Shown: positions 56,218 to 64,000 of the stretch, piece after piece
How the letters are laid out: each line of letters opens with the position of its first letter
Numbering within the stretch: position 1 is the stretch's first letter
Notes under the pieces: generated by a model
What the model was told of the DNA's origin: nothing
What the model saw: the letters and a program-made list of their open reading frames with translations, nothing else
The model's database searches: none
Source: Pseudobutyrivibrio ruminis CF1b
GTDB lineage: Bacteria; Bacillota; Clostridia; Lachnospirales; Lachnospiraceae
Assembly (NCBI RefSeq): GCF_000424005.1
Contig: NZ_AUJB01000017.1
Location: 1-64,000 of the forward strand
Reading direction: 5' to 3'
DNA: 64,000 nucleotides
Translations under genes and position numbers: made by a program

Positions 56218-56436
56218 TTACTTATCTCTCCAAATAATTCTTCCCTTAGAAAGATCATATGGACTCATTTCGATTGTAACTTTATCACCTGGTAAGATAC
56301 GAATGTAATTCTGTCTTAACTTACCACTAATGTGAGCAAGAATCTGGTGACCATTCTCAAGCTCTACTTTAAACATAGCGTTTGGAAGTTTTTCAACAAC
56401 AACTCCCTCTACTTCAATAACATCTGCCTTAGACAT
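56218..56436 (-). CDS. infA: Translation initiation factor IF-1
   Basis: 72 aa OB-fold protein: [20 protein letters not shown] and [19 protein letters not shown], both conserved. Overlaps the KOW gene by 8 bp. Confidence 0.97.
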   Translation of the reverse strand: MSKADVIEVEGVVVEKLPNAMFKVELENGHQILAHISGKLRQNYIRILPGDKVTIEMSPYDLSKGRIIWRDK

Positions 56437-56695
56437 CCTGGTTCCTCCTATTATAAACCTTAAGAATTCTTTTAATAGTTATATCATCCAGCGCTTCTTT
56501 ATCCTGGATTTCATCCAACACTTCTGATGGAATATTTTTTATAAGTTGTAAATGAATCTTTTTCTTTTTCTTAGGCTTGGCAACTGGCTTTGTTGTACCA
56601 TTTGCTATCATATAGAAATCATTGTTTTCTTCTATAATAACGTATACCTGATTTCTATCATGACCTGCCTTTGATATTGCAAGCATTAAATCCAT
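56429..56695 (-). CDS. KOW-domain RNA-binding protein
   Basis: 88 aa, basic. N-terminal KOW/L14e-like segment ([19 protein letters not shown]) and a lysine run (KPKKKKK). Function unknown. It regularly sits between map and infA in Firmicutes and overlaps both here (10 and 8 bp), suggesting coordinated translation. Confidence 0.88.
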   Translation of the reverse strand: MDLMLAISKAGHDRNQVYVIIEENNDFYMIANGTTKPVAKPKKKKKIHLQLIKNIPSEVLDEIQDKEALDDITIKRILKVYNRRNQDV

Positions 56696-57486
56696 TTATT
56701 TCCCTCCGGATTTGAAAGCTCTGTTGGAGTAAGTGTAAGAATCTCTGGAGCTCCATCTGTTATAACAATTGTATTTTCGTAATGAGCTGATAAAGACTCA
56801 TCCATTGTAACAACTGTCCACTCATCATCCATCCAAGCTACATCAGGACCACCTGCATTAATCATTGGCTCAACTGCAAGAGTCATGCCTTTTACAAGCT
56901 TAGGTCCTTTTCTAAATTTACGACGGAAGTTTGGAATCTCTGGAGCTTCATGTAATGAACGGCCGATACCGTGACCAACCAAATCTCTGACAACTCCATA
57001 ACCAAAGCTTTCAGCATAATCGCCAATCGCTCCTGAAATATCATAAAGATGATTTCCAGCTGTTGCAAATTTCATTCCCTGAAAGAAAGACTGTCGTGTT
57101 CTTTCTATAAGAAGTCTTGCCTCTTCACTAATCTCTCCAACGCCAACTGTACGAGCTGCGTCTGAATGATAGCCTTTGTACAAAACTCCTGTGTCCAAAC
57201 TAACAATATCACCATTTACTAAAATGTGATCTGCTGTTGGTATGCCATGAACCACTTCATCATTAACAGAAACACAAACGCTTCCTGGATAGCCATATAA
57301 GCCTTTGAAGTTTGGCTCGCAGCCATAACTTCTAATGACTTCCTCACCCAGTCTGTCCACATCTAAAGTAGACATACCTTCATGAATCTCTTTTGCAAGA
57401 GTCTCATGTACCTGAGCAAGAATCTTTCCAGCTTCTCTCATTAATTGAATTTCTTCTTCAGTTTTAATAGTTATAACTTCCGACAT
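56686..57486 (-). CDS. map: Methionine aminopeptidase
   Basis: 266 aa type I enzyme. Metal ligands lie in GDIVSLDTGVLYKGYHSDAAR (both Asp), GHGIGRSLHEAPEIPN (His), and the Glu of AVEPMIN. Removes initiator Met. Slightly longer than E. coli Map at the C-terminus. 1 bp from adk. Confidence 0.96.
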   Translation of the reverse strand: MSEVITIKTEEEIQLMREAGKILAQVHETLAKEIHEGMSTLDVDRLGEEVIRSYGCEPNFKGLYGYPGSVCVSVNDEVVHGIPTADHILVNGDIVSLDTGVLYKGYHSDAARTVGVGEISEEARLLIERTRQSFFQGMKFATAGNHLYDISGAIGDYAESFGYGVVRDLVGHGIGRSLHEAPEIPNFRRKFRKGPKLVKGMTLAVEPMINAGGPDVAWMDDEWTVVTMDESLSAHYENTIVITDGAPEILTLTPTELSNPEGNKWI

Positions 57487-57487
57487 C

Positions 57488-58132
57488 TTAAGCTCCTAAT
57501 ATAGCTGTGATATCCTCAAAAACTTTTTCCATTGGCTGTGTACCATCAACAGACTTAAGAATACCCTTACCATTATAGTAATCAATAAGTGGCTGTGTCT
57601 GATCATGATATACATCAAGTCTCTTCTTAACTGTCTCTGGCTTGTCATCTTCTCTTAAAACAAGCTCGTTGCCACATGTATCGCAAATTCCTTCCTTCTT
57701 AGGTGGAATAGAAACGATGTGATATGTAGCACCGCAGTTAAGGCAAGCTCTACGTCCTGACATTCTGTTGATGATATTCTCATCTGGAACATCTACATCG
57801 ATTGCATAATCCATAGCCTGGCCAATCTTTGTAAGAGCTGCATCAAGTGCCTCTGCCTGTGGAATTGTTCTTGGGAATCCATCTAATACAAATCCATTTT
57901 TTGCATCATCCTGTGCAATACGGTCCATAACAAGATCACATGTAAGTTCATCTGGAACAAGCAAACCCTGATCCATGTATTCCTTTGCCTTCTTGCCAAG
58001 TTCAGTACCGTTTTTAATGTTAGCACGGAATATATCACCTGTCGAAATGTGAGGAATAGAATACTTAGCGGCAATCTGCTTTGCCTGTGTTCCTTTGCCT
58101 GCACCAGGTGCACCTAACATAATAATCTTCAT
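57488..58132 (-). CDS. adk: Adenylate kinase
   Basis: 214 aa. P-loop [10 protein letters not shown] (7-16), the DGFPRT motif, and the zinc-finger-bearing LID (CLNCGATYH and CDTCG) of Gram-positive enzymes. Start at 58132 behind GGAGG. Confidence 0.97.
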   Translation of the reverse strand: MKIIMLGAPGAGKGTQAKQIAAKYSIPHISTGDIFRANIKNGTELGKKAKEYMDQGLLVPDELTCDLVMDRIAQDDAKNGFVLDGFPRTIPQAEALDAALTKIGQAMDYAIDVDVPDENIINRMSGRRACLNCGATYHIVSIPPKKEGICDTCGNELVLREDDKPETVKKRLDVYHDQTQPLIDYYNGKGILKSVDGTQPMEKVFEDITAILGA

Positions 58133-58194
58133 TTTTATAAAAACCTCCTGCATGGTAGATTGTCGATAAAATTTTTTCTCTAAAAACACCTTAA

Positions 58195-58219
58195 GAGATA
58201 CGTGAAATTCACGTATCTC
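58195..58219 (-). other. Hairpin between secY and adk
   Basis: GAGATACGTGA / TCACGTATCTC, 11 bp perfect with a 3-nt loop. On the minus strand TTAAGGTGTTTTTAG follows, so it may be a partial terminator. Confidence 0.5.
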
Positions 58220-58239
58220 CCTCGGTATCTTAATGACGC

Positions 58240-59553
58240 TTAGTCATTTAAAAATCCTTTGTAATTACGAACCATCATCTGTGATTCAACCTGCTTAAGT
58301 GTCTCAACGATAACACCAACAATAATGATGATTGATGTTCCACCGAATGAAACGCTTGCGCCAAGTAAACCATTAAAGATGAGTGGAAGTATAGCTACGA
58401 TTGAAAGACCAATTGCACCAATGAAAATGATGTGCTTCAGAATGCTTGTTAAGTAATCTGAAGTTGGCTTTCCTGGTCTAATACCAGGGATAAATCCGCC
58501 TGAACGCTTAAGATTCTCAGCAATCTCAAGTGGATTGAATGTAATCTCTGTGTAGAAATAAGCAAATCCAATGATGAGAAGTACGTATACAACTGCACCA
58601 ATTGTATTTACCCAATTTCCTGGGTTAAACCAGTTAGACTGATTCATAGCATTTAAAACTTTACCCCAGAATCCCTGAACGCCATCCTTATCGAATAGCT
58701 GAACAAGCATTATTGGAGTCTGTAACAGGGACTGTGCGAAGATAACTGGGATAACACCTGCTGTATTAACCTTCATAGGAATTACAGATGAGTTACCGCC
58801 AACCTGTCTTCTACCCTGAATTTTATTGGAATACTGTACTGGGATACGTCTTTCAGCGCTCTGTAAGATAACAACAAATACAACAAGAGCAACGATAATT
58901 GCTGCAATAATAACTCCAGCAAGAACTGCCTTTGGTACTGTTTTACCTTTCATGAACTGCTCATAAAGCTTTGTTAAATCAGATGGGATTCGGCTGATAA
59001 TGTTAATAGTAAGAACTATTGAAATACCATTTCCGATTCCTCTTTCTGTAATTCTCTCACCAATCCACATAAGGACTGCAGAACCTGCTGTAAGAGAAGC
59101 TACAACTAAAATAACATATAAAGGATTATAAGCTACAAGGTATCCGCTTCTTCCAAAACCAATTGCCATAGCAATAGATTCCCCCAGTGCTAAGCCGATT
59201 GTAAGATAACGTGTAATCTGAGTCATCTTCTTTCGACCAGCTTCACCATCTCGCTGCATCTCTTCTAATTTAGGAAATGCAATTGTAAGCAACTGCATAA
59301 TAATTGAAGAGGTAATGTATGGTGTAATGTTCAGTGCAAATACTGACATTGCTGAAAAAGAACCACCAGTGATTGAATCGAAGAAATTCAACGCACTGTC
59401 ACTATCCGCGAAGAGACTGCTAAAGGCACTGCCATTGATGCCAGGCACTGGAAGCAAGCTTCCAAGTCTGACAACAATAAGCATTAAAAATGTAAAACCA
59501 ATTCGTCTTCTTAAATCTTTAATTTTAAAAGCATCGCGTAGTGTTTGAAGCAT
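58240..59553 (-). CDS. secY: Preprotein translocase subunit SecY
   Basis: 437 aa, ten transmembrane segments; forms the Sec channel. [11 protein letters not shown] and [14 protein letters not shown] near the N-terminus (plug region), and [21 protein letters not shown]. Standard place between rplO and adk. Confidence 0.97.
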   Translation of the reverse strand: MLQTLRDAFKIKDLRRRIGFTFLMLIVVRLGSLLPVPGINGSAFSSLFADSDSALNFFDSITGGSFSAMSVFALNITPYITSSIIMQLLTIAFPKLEEMQRDGEAGRKKMTQITRYLTIGLALGESIAMAIGFGRSGYLVAYNPLYVILVVASLTAGSAVLMWIGERITERGIGNGISIVLTINIISRIPSDLTKLYEQFMKGKTVPKAVLAGVIIAAIIVALVVFVVILQSAERRIPVQYSNKIQGRRQVGGNSSVIPMKVNTAGVIPVIFAQSLLQTPIMLVQLFDKDGVQGFWGKVLNAMNQSNWFNPGNWVNTIGAVVYVLLIIGFAYFYTEITFNPLEIAENLKRSGGFIPGIRPGKPTSDYLTSILKHIIFIGAIGLSIVAILPLIFNGLLGASVSFGGTSIIIIVGVIVETLKQVESQMMVRNYKGFLND

Positions 59554-59554
59554 A

Positions 59555-59998
59555 TTAGATCACCTCTACAGTTCCGCCTAAAGCTTCAATCTTTTCCTTT
59601 GCGCTAGCGCTGAATGCATTAGCCTGAACGTTGAGCTTCTTTGTAAGCTCGCCGCCGCCAAGAATCTTAACGCCATCACGAGGGTTCTTAATGATACCGC
59701 TCTCGATGAGTGTATCAACAGTTACAGTAGCACCATTATCAAATCTTTCTAAATAAGAAACATTGATACCAACGATTTCCTTTGTGTTTCTATTCTTGAA
59801 ACCACGCTTAGGAAGACGTCTGTATAAAGGCATCTGTCCACCTTCGAATCCAAGTCTAATGCTTCCGCCAGAACGAGCCTTCTGTCCCTTATGACCCTTA
59901 CCAGCAGTCTTGCCATTTCCTGAACCGTGTCCACGGCCTCTTCTGAAATTATCGCTATGCTTTGAGCCTTCTGCTGGCTGTAAGTTAGATAAATCCAT
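59555..59998 (-). CDS. rplO: 50S ribosomal protein L15
   Basis: 147 aa; basic Gly-rich N-terminus [20 protein letters not shown] and the [18 protein letters not shown] motif. Confidence 0.97.
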   Translation of the reverse strand: MDLSNLQPAEGSKHSDNFRRGRGHGSGNGKTAGKGHKGQKARSGGSIRLGFEGGQMPLYRRLPKRGFKNRNTKEIVGINVSYLERFDNGATVTVDTLIESGIIKNPRDGVKILGGGELTKKLNVQANAFSASAKEKIEALGGTVEVI

Positions 59999-60015
59999 TA
60001 TGGCACCTCCTTCTA

Positions 60016-60201
60016 TTAAATTTCTTCAACTTTTACTAAGTGATTGACCATTCTAAGCATTCCGCGAACGCTGTCGTTGTCAGGAAGCTCAACAGTCTTA
60101 TTGACCTTTCTAAGGCCAAGTGCTTCTACAGTCTTCTTGTTCTTAGGAACAGCACCGATTGTAGACTTTACGAGTGTTACTCTTAACTTCTTCTCTGCCA
60201 T
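60016..60201 (-). CDS. rpmD: 50S ribosomal protein L30
   Basis: 61 aa; [20 protein letters not shown] is characteristic. Confidence 0.95.
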   Translation of the reverse strand: MAEKKLRVTLVKSTIGAVPKNKKTVEALGLRKVNKTVELPDNDSVRGMLRMVNHLVKVEEI

Positions 60202-60215
60202 TTTAACTTTCCTCC

Positions 60216-60725
60216 TTAAGCAAGAATGTCTTCAACCTTCTTGCCACGAGCCTTAGCTACTTCTTCAGGTGACTTAAGAAGCTTAAGTCCCTCGATAGTA
60301 GCAAGAACAACGTTCTGCTTATTTGATGATCCAAGTGACTTTGTACGGATGTTTCCGATACCTGCAAGCTCACATACGGCACGTGCTGGACCACCAGCGA
60401 TGATACCAGTACCTTCTGGAGCCTTCTTAAGAAGGACAGAAGCACCTGTGTGCTTACCCTGAATGTCATGTGTAATACTGTGGTTGTCATCAAGCTTAAC
60501 TGTGATGAGCTTCTTCATTGCATCTTCCTTACCCTTGCGGATAGCTTCAGGAATTTCAGCTGCCTTGCCAAGTCCAGCGCCAACGTGTCCGTTCTTATCG
60601 CCTACTACAACAAGAGCTGTGAAACGCATGTTACGTCCACCCTTAACAACCTTTGTTACACGCTTAATTTCTACAACCTGCTCAGTTAACTCTAACTGGC
60701 TAGCGTCAATGATTTCACGTTTCAT
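60216..60725 (-). CDS. rpsE: 30S ribosomal protein S5
   Basis: 169 aa; S5 dsRNA-binding and C-terminal domains; [19 protein letters not shown] and [20 protein letters not shown]. Confidence 0.97.
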   Translation of the reverse strand: MKREIIDASQLELTEQVVEIKRVTKVVKGGRNMRFTALVVVGDKNGHVGAGLGKAAEIPEAIRKGKEDAMKKLITVKLDDNHSITHDIQGKHTGASVLLKKAPEGTGIIAGGPARAVCELAGIGNIRTKSLGSSNKQNVVLATIEGLKLLKSPEEVAKARGKKVEDILA

Positions 60726-60736
60726 GTGTTCTCCTC

Positions 60737-61105
60737 CTAGAATTCTAATCCAGCTTCTCTAGCTGCGTCTGCAAGAGCTGCAACCTTGCCGGCATAAATG
60801 TAACCACCTCTGTCGAATACGACTTCCTTGATTCCCTTTTCCTGTGCCTTCTTTGCAATAACTGTACCAAGCTTTGAAGCAGCTTCTACGTTATTTGTCT
60901 TTGCAAGATCTGCCTTAACGTCTGCGTCAAGAGTAGATGCTGAAACGAGTGTATTTCCACATGTATCATCAATAACCTGAACATACATGTGATTGTTGCT
61001 TCTGAACACTGCTAAACGTGGTCTTTCTGCAGTACCGGCTAGAGTGTTACGAAGTCTTCTATGCTTTGTCTGGCGAACTACTGATCTAGATTTCTTACTT
61101 ACCAT
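60737..61105 (-). CDS. rplR: 50S ribosomal protein L18
   Basis: 122 aa; 5S rRNA binder. [20 protein letters not shown] and a C-terminal [20 protein letters not shown]. Confidence 0.97.
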   Translation of the reverse strand: MVSKKSRSVVRQTKHRRLRNTLAGTAERPRLAVFRSNNHMYVQVIDDTCGNTLVSASTLDADVKADLAKTNNVEAASKLGTVIAKKAQEKGIKEVVFDRGGYIYAGKVAALADAAREAGLEF

Positions 61106-61123
61106 TTTACATTCACTCCTTTA

Positions 61124-61663
61124 CTATTTCTTACCGGTCTTACCGACTTTACGTCTAATAACTTCATCAGAGTACTTAATACCCTTACCCTTGTATGGCT
61201 CAGGTCTTCTCTTATCTCTGATGTTGGCAGCGTACTGACCAACCTTTTCCTTGTCGATACCCTTGATGATAATTTTATTTCCGTCAACAGTTGACTCGAT
61301 ACCCTCTGGATCTTCCATCTCTACTGGGTGTGAGTAACCAAGGTTAAGAGTAAGCTTCTTACCAGCCTTTGATGCTCTGTAACCTACACCGTTAACCTCA
61401 AGAGTCTTCTCATAGCCATCAGTAACACCAACAACCATGTTGTTGATAAGTGTTCTTGTAAGACCATGTAAAGACTTCATCTTCTTTAAATCATTAGGTC
61501 TAGTAACAACAACTTCTGCACCCTCAAGCTTAATATCCATCTCTGATGGAAGTGTTCTCTCAAGAGTACCCTTAGGACCTTTTACAGTCACATGATTATT
61601 TTCTGCAATCTCAACTGTAACACCAGCTGGAACTGCGATTGGCATTCTTCCTATACGTGACAT
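61124..61663 (-). CDS. rplF: 50S ribosomal protein L6
   Basis: 179 aa; [15 protein letters not shown] and a C-terminal [17 protein letters not shown] loop near the peptidyl transferase region. Confidence 0.97.
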   Translation of the reverse strand: MSRIGRMPIAVPAGVTVEIAENNHVTVKGPKGTLERTLPSEMDIKLEGAEVVVTRPNDLKKMKSLHGLTRTLINNMVVGVTDGYEKTLEVNGVGYRASKAGKKLTLNLGYSHPVEMEDPEGIESTVDGNKIIIKGIDKEKVGQYAANIRDKRRPEPYKGKGIKYSDEVIRRKVGKTGKK

Positions 61664-61752
61664 GCCCGTACCTCCTTAAATAAGATAGTATGTCCGGCTT
61701 CTGTAACCGGGTTATACTTTTTGGTAATTAGTTACTTATTGTTTGGAAATGA

Positions 61753-62154
61753 TTACCAAACGTATGCAAGAACTTCGCCACCAACCTGAAGCTTACGAGC
61801 TTCCTTATCTGTGATGATGCCCTTGTTTGTTGAAAGGATAGCGATACCAAGACCACCTAAAACGTATGGGATATCGTCCTTACCAGCGTAAATACGAAGA
61901 CCTGGCTTAGAGATTCTCTTAATACCAGAAATGATCTTCTCGTTCTTGTTTGCACCGTACTTTAATGTAACACGGATATCCTTGAAGTTACCATTATCAA
62001 CGATGTCGTACTTTGTGATAAATCCTTCATCAACAAGAATGTCTGCAATTGCAAGCTTCATCTTTGATGCAGGAATATCTACTGTATCATGTTTTGCAGT
62101 GTTTGCATTACGGATTCTTGTAAGCATATCTGCTATTGGATCACTCATATTCAT
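61753..62154 (-). CDS. rpsH: 30S ribosomal protein S8
   Basis: 133 aa; [20 protein letters not shown] and C-terminal [10 protein letters not shown]. The first ATG (62154) has AGGAGG with 11 nt spacing; the second (codon 3) is an alternative. Confidence 0.96.
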   Translation of the reverse strand: MNMSDPIADMLTRIRNANTAKHDTVDIPASKMKLAIADILVDEGFITKYDIVDNGNFKDIRVTLKYGANKNEKIISGIKRISKPGLRIYAGKDDIPYVLGGLGIAILSTNKGIITDKEARKLQVGGEVLAYVW

Positions 62155-62195
62155 GATGCAAATTTCCTCCTAATTTTCAATCTGTGCTCGTTATC

Positions 62196-62381
62196 TTACC
62201 ATGAAGCTTTCTTAACGCCTGGGATCTGACCCTTGTAAGCTAACTCACGGAAACATACTCTACAAATACCATACTTTCTAAGGTATGCATGTGGACGACC
62301 GCAGATTTTGCAGCGGCTATATTCCTGTGTAGAGAACTTAGCTGCGCGCTGCTGCTTAACTTTCATTGACTTCTTTGCCAT
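62196..62381 (-). CDS. rpsN: 30S ribosomal protein S14 type Z
   Basis: 61 aa with the zinc ribbon CKIC...CRVC (residues 24-43) that defines the Zn-dependent form. ATG at 62381 behind AGGAGG; the frame is open upstream without support. Confidence 0.96.
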   Translation of the reverse strand: MAKKSMKVKQQRAAKFSTQEYSRCKICGRPHAYLRKYGICRVCFRELAYKGQIPGVKKASW

Positions 62382-62391
62382 AACTTTCCTC

Positions 62392-62937
62392 CTATGCTTC
62401 CTTAGCGAAAGGCATATTGAATAAACGAAGTAATTCTCTTGCCTCTTCATCTGTCTTAGCTGTAGTTACGAAGATGATATCCATACCACGAGTCTTGTCG
62501 ATCTTATCGTACTCGATCTCAGGGAAGATAATCTGCTCCTTGATACCAAGTGCATAGTTACCTCTACCATCGAAGGAATTAGGATTTACACCTCTAAAGT
62601 CACGTACACGTGGGAGTGCAAGATTGATGAGACGATCTGCGAACTCGTACATCTTCTCTCCACGAAGTGTAGTCTTACATCCGATTGCCATACCTTCACG
62701 AATCTTGAAGTTAGCAACAGAATTCTTAGCCTTTGTTGTAACAGCTTTCTGGCCTGTAATCTTTTCCATATCATTAACTGCAGACTCAAGAAGCTTTGCG
62801 TTGTCCTTTGCCTCGCCAACACCCATGTTGACAACGATCTTTTCGATCTTAGGAACTTCCATAATATTCTTGTATCCAAACTTCTCTACCATTGCTGGTA
62901 CGATCTCATTAAGATACTGATCTTTTAATCTACTCAA
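62392..62937 (-). CDS. rplE: 50S ribosomal protein L5
   Basis: 181 aa; [29 protein letters not shown] and [16 protein letters not shown]. Binds 5S rRNA with L18. Confidence 0.97.
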   Translation of the reverse strand: MSRLKDQYLNEIVPAMVEKFGYKNIMEVPKIEKIVVNMGVGEAKDNAKLLESAVNDMEKITGQKAVTTKAKNSVANFKIREGMAIGCKTTLRGEKMYEFADRLINLALPRVRDFRGVNPNSFDGRGNYALGIKEQIIFPEIEYDKIDKTRGMDIIFVTTAKTDEEARELLRLFNMPFAKEA

Positions 62938-62959
62938 CGAACTGTTCTCCTTTCTTCAA

Positions 62960-63271
62960 TTAGTCAATCACTTCGCCAGTCTTCTTAGCGAAACGGACTT
63001 TCTTATCTCCGTCCATCTTGAAGCCAACGCGTGTAGGCTGACCGTTATGAAGTAACATAACATTTGAAGCATCGATAGGAGCTTCCTGCTCGATGATACC
63101 GCCTGCCTGGTTAGCCATGCTAGGCTTAACATGACGCTTAACCATGTTAACACCTTCAACTGTAACGGTGTTATTCTTCTTATCTACTGCGATAACCTTA
63201 CCTTCGTTGTTAACATCGCCACCAGCAATGACACGAACTGTATCGCCCTTTTTAATTTTCATAGTTGCCAT
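62960..63271 (-). CDS. rplX: 50S ribosomal protein L24
   Basis: 103 aa; KOW motif KIKKGDTVRVIAGGD and RHVKPSMANQAGGIIEQEAP. Start 63271 (GGAGG upstream); an ATG at codon 4 is possible. Confidence 0.95.
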   Translation of the reverse strand: MATMKIKKGDTVRVIAGGDVNNEGKVIAVDKKNNTVTVEGVNMVKRHVKPSMANQAGGIIEQEAPIDASNVMLLHNGQPTRVGFKMDGDKKVRFAKKTGEVID

Positions 63272-63284
63272 TCTACTCTTCCTC

Positions 63285-63653
63285 CTACAATACTTCTGGA
63301 GCGAGAGAAACAATCTTCATGAACTGCTTCTCACGAAGCTCTCTAGCTACAGGTCCAAAAATACGAGTTCCTCTTGGAGTCTTGTCATCTTTGATGATGA
63401 CTGCAGCATTTTCATCAAACTTGATATAAGAACCATCTTTACGACGGGCACCTTTAACTGAACGAACAACTACTGCCTTAACAACGTCACCCTTCTTTAC
63501 AACGCCACCTGGTGTTGCATCTTTAACGGTAGCAGTAATTACGTCGCCGATATTGGCATATCTTCTTGTAGATCCACCCATAACACGGATAACAAGGATT
63601 TCCTTTGCTCCTGTATTATCGGCTACCTTTAATCTACTTTCCTGTTGTACCAT
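63285..63653 (-). CDS. rplN: 50S ribosomal protein L14
   Basis: 122 aa; [20 protein letters not shown] and [20 protein letters not shown]. Confidence 0.97.
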   Translation of the reverse strand: MVQQESRLKVADNTGAKEILVIRVMGGSTRRYANIGDVITATVKDATPGGVVKKGDVVKAVVVRSVKGARRKDGSYIKFDENAAVIIKDDKTPRGTRIFGPVARELREKQFMKIVSLAPEVL

Positions 63654-63671
63654 TATAGTAGCCTCCTTTAA

Positions 63672-63926
63672 TTATTTTGCTCTTTCGATTACTTCTACAA
63701 GTCTCCATCTCTTATCCTTAGAGAGTGGTCTTGTCTCCATAACCTTTACAGTATCTCCGATGTGAGCATCGCCGTTCTCATCGTGAGCCTTAAGCTTATA
63801 TGTCTTCTTAACGATCTTGTTGTAAAGTGGATGCTTTACATTGTCACGGATTGCAACAACGATTGTCTTATCCATCTTGTCGCTTACAACAACACCTGTA
63901 CGTGTTTTTCTTAAGTTTCTTTCCAC
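63672..63926 (-). CDS. rpsQ: 30S ribosomal protein S17
   Basis: 84 aa; [20 protein letters not shown] and a C-terminal [20 protein letters not shown]. The start codon is GTG. Confidence 0.96.
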   Translation of the reverse strand: MERNLRKTRTGVVVSDKMDKTIVVAIRDNVKHPLYNKIVKKTYKLKAHDENGDAHIGDTVKVMETRPLSKDKRWRLVEVIERAK

Positions 63927-63966
63927 GTCTTTGTTCTCCTTTCAAATAGTTAAGATCCAAAACTAA

Positions 63967-64000
63967 TTATGCGTTCTTCTCAGCTTCTGTGATAACAGTC
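63967..64000 (-). CDS. rpmC: 50S ribosomal protein L29, C-terminal end (partial)
   Basis: Only the last 10 or so codons are present, reading ...TVITEAEKNA then TAA at 63967-63969. The position before rpsQ in the S10 order and the TVITE ending identify it as L29. Confidence 0.85.
   Translation of the reverse strand, partial: TVITEAEKNA

Overview
The window is chromosomal DNA from a low-GC Gram-positive anaerobe, most likely a rumen or gut Lachnospiraceae (Butyrivibrio/Pseudobutyrivibrio-like). Supporting signs are the 16S rRNA 5' end, the Firmicutes-type spc/alpha ribosomal cluster with secY-adk-map-KOW-infA-rpmJ, type III glutamine synthetase, the HPr kinase and HPr-like pair, FtsEX, and a GlpP-GlpK-GlpF-GlpA/B-DUF1667 glycerol cluster. 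Except for one penicillin-binding protein gene, every gene is on the minus strand, so transcription, and presumably replication, runs from high to low coordinates.

Layout by region. (1) 1-710: the 5' end of a 16S rRNA gene, cut by the window edge, behind three tandem consensus promoters. (2) 0.7-2.0 kb: a threonine aldolase and tRNA-Ser(UGA). (3) 2.2-7.5 kb: a tightly overlapping operon with tRNA t6A modification genes (tsaE, tsaB, tsaD), rimI, rnz and ispD. (4) 7.7-11.7 kb: Tex, an acyltransferase and ribosomal protein L25. (5) 11.9-18.2 kb: the glycerol regulon, with an attenuator-like leader in front of glpP. (6) 18.3-20.7 kb: ACT protein, homoserine dehydrogenase and ThrH. (7) 20.7-26.1 kb: prfB with its programmed frameshift, a CtpA protease, ftsX, ftsE and a PucR/CdaR-type regulator. 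(8) 26.1-31.9 kb: a DnaA-box-like cluster, an SH3/NlpC cell-wall hydrolase, trxB, ridA, cvfB, an acyl-ACP thioesterase, tRNA-Gln(CUG) and a YigZ protein. (9) 32-37.8 kb: class A PBP (plus strand), glnN and fba. (10) 37.8-48 kb: lipid kinase, Crh-like protein, whiA, rapZ, murB, M18 aminopeptidase, hprK, uvrC and ftsH. (11) 48-52.5 kb: a TrpX-type ABC importer and a MATE exporter. (12) 52.5-64 kb: 22 contiguous genes from rplQ back to a partial rpmC.

Several sets work together. GlpF, GlpK and GlpA/B carry glycerol to dihydroxyacetone phosphate under GlpP antitermination. FtsE/FtsX lie beside a secreted S41 protease and one gene-block away from an NlpC/P60 hydrolase, a cell-wall remodelling theme. 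HprK together with a His15-less HPr homologue next to whiA and rapZ looks like a Crh-type carbon-control module.

No phage, insertion sequence, CRISPR array or clear horizontally acquired island was seen. The less ordinary features are regulatory: the Crh-like protein with Glu in place of the catalytic His, a DnaA-box cluster far from any origin gene, an 89-bp palindrome upstream of prfB, perfect palindromes at two promoters, a hairpin inside a possible N-terminal extension of a YcxB gene, and a duplicated 15-mer in front of rplQ.
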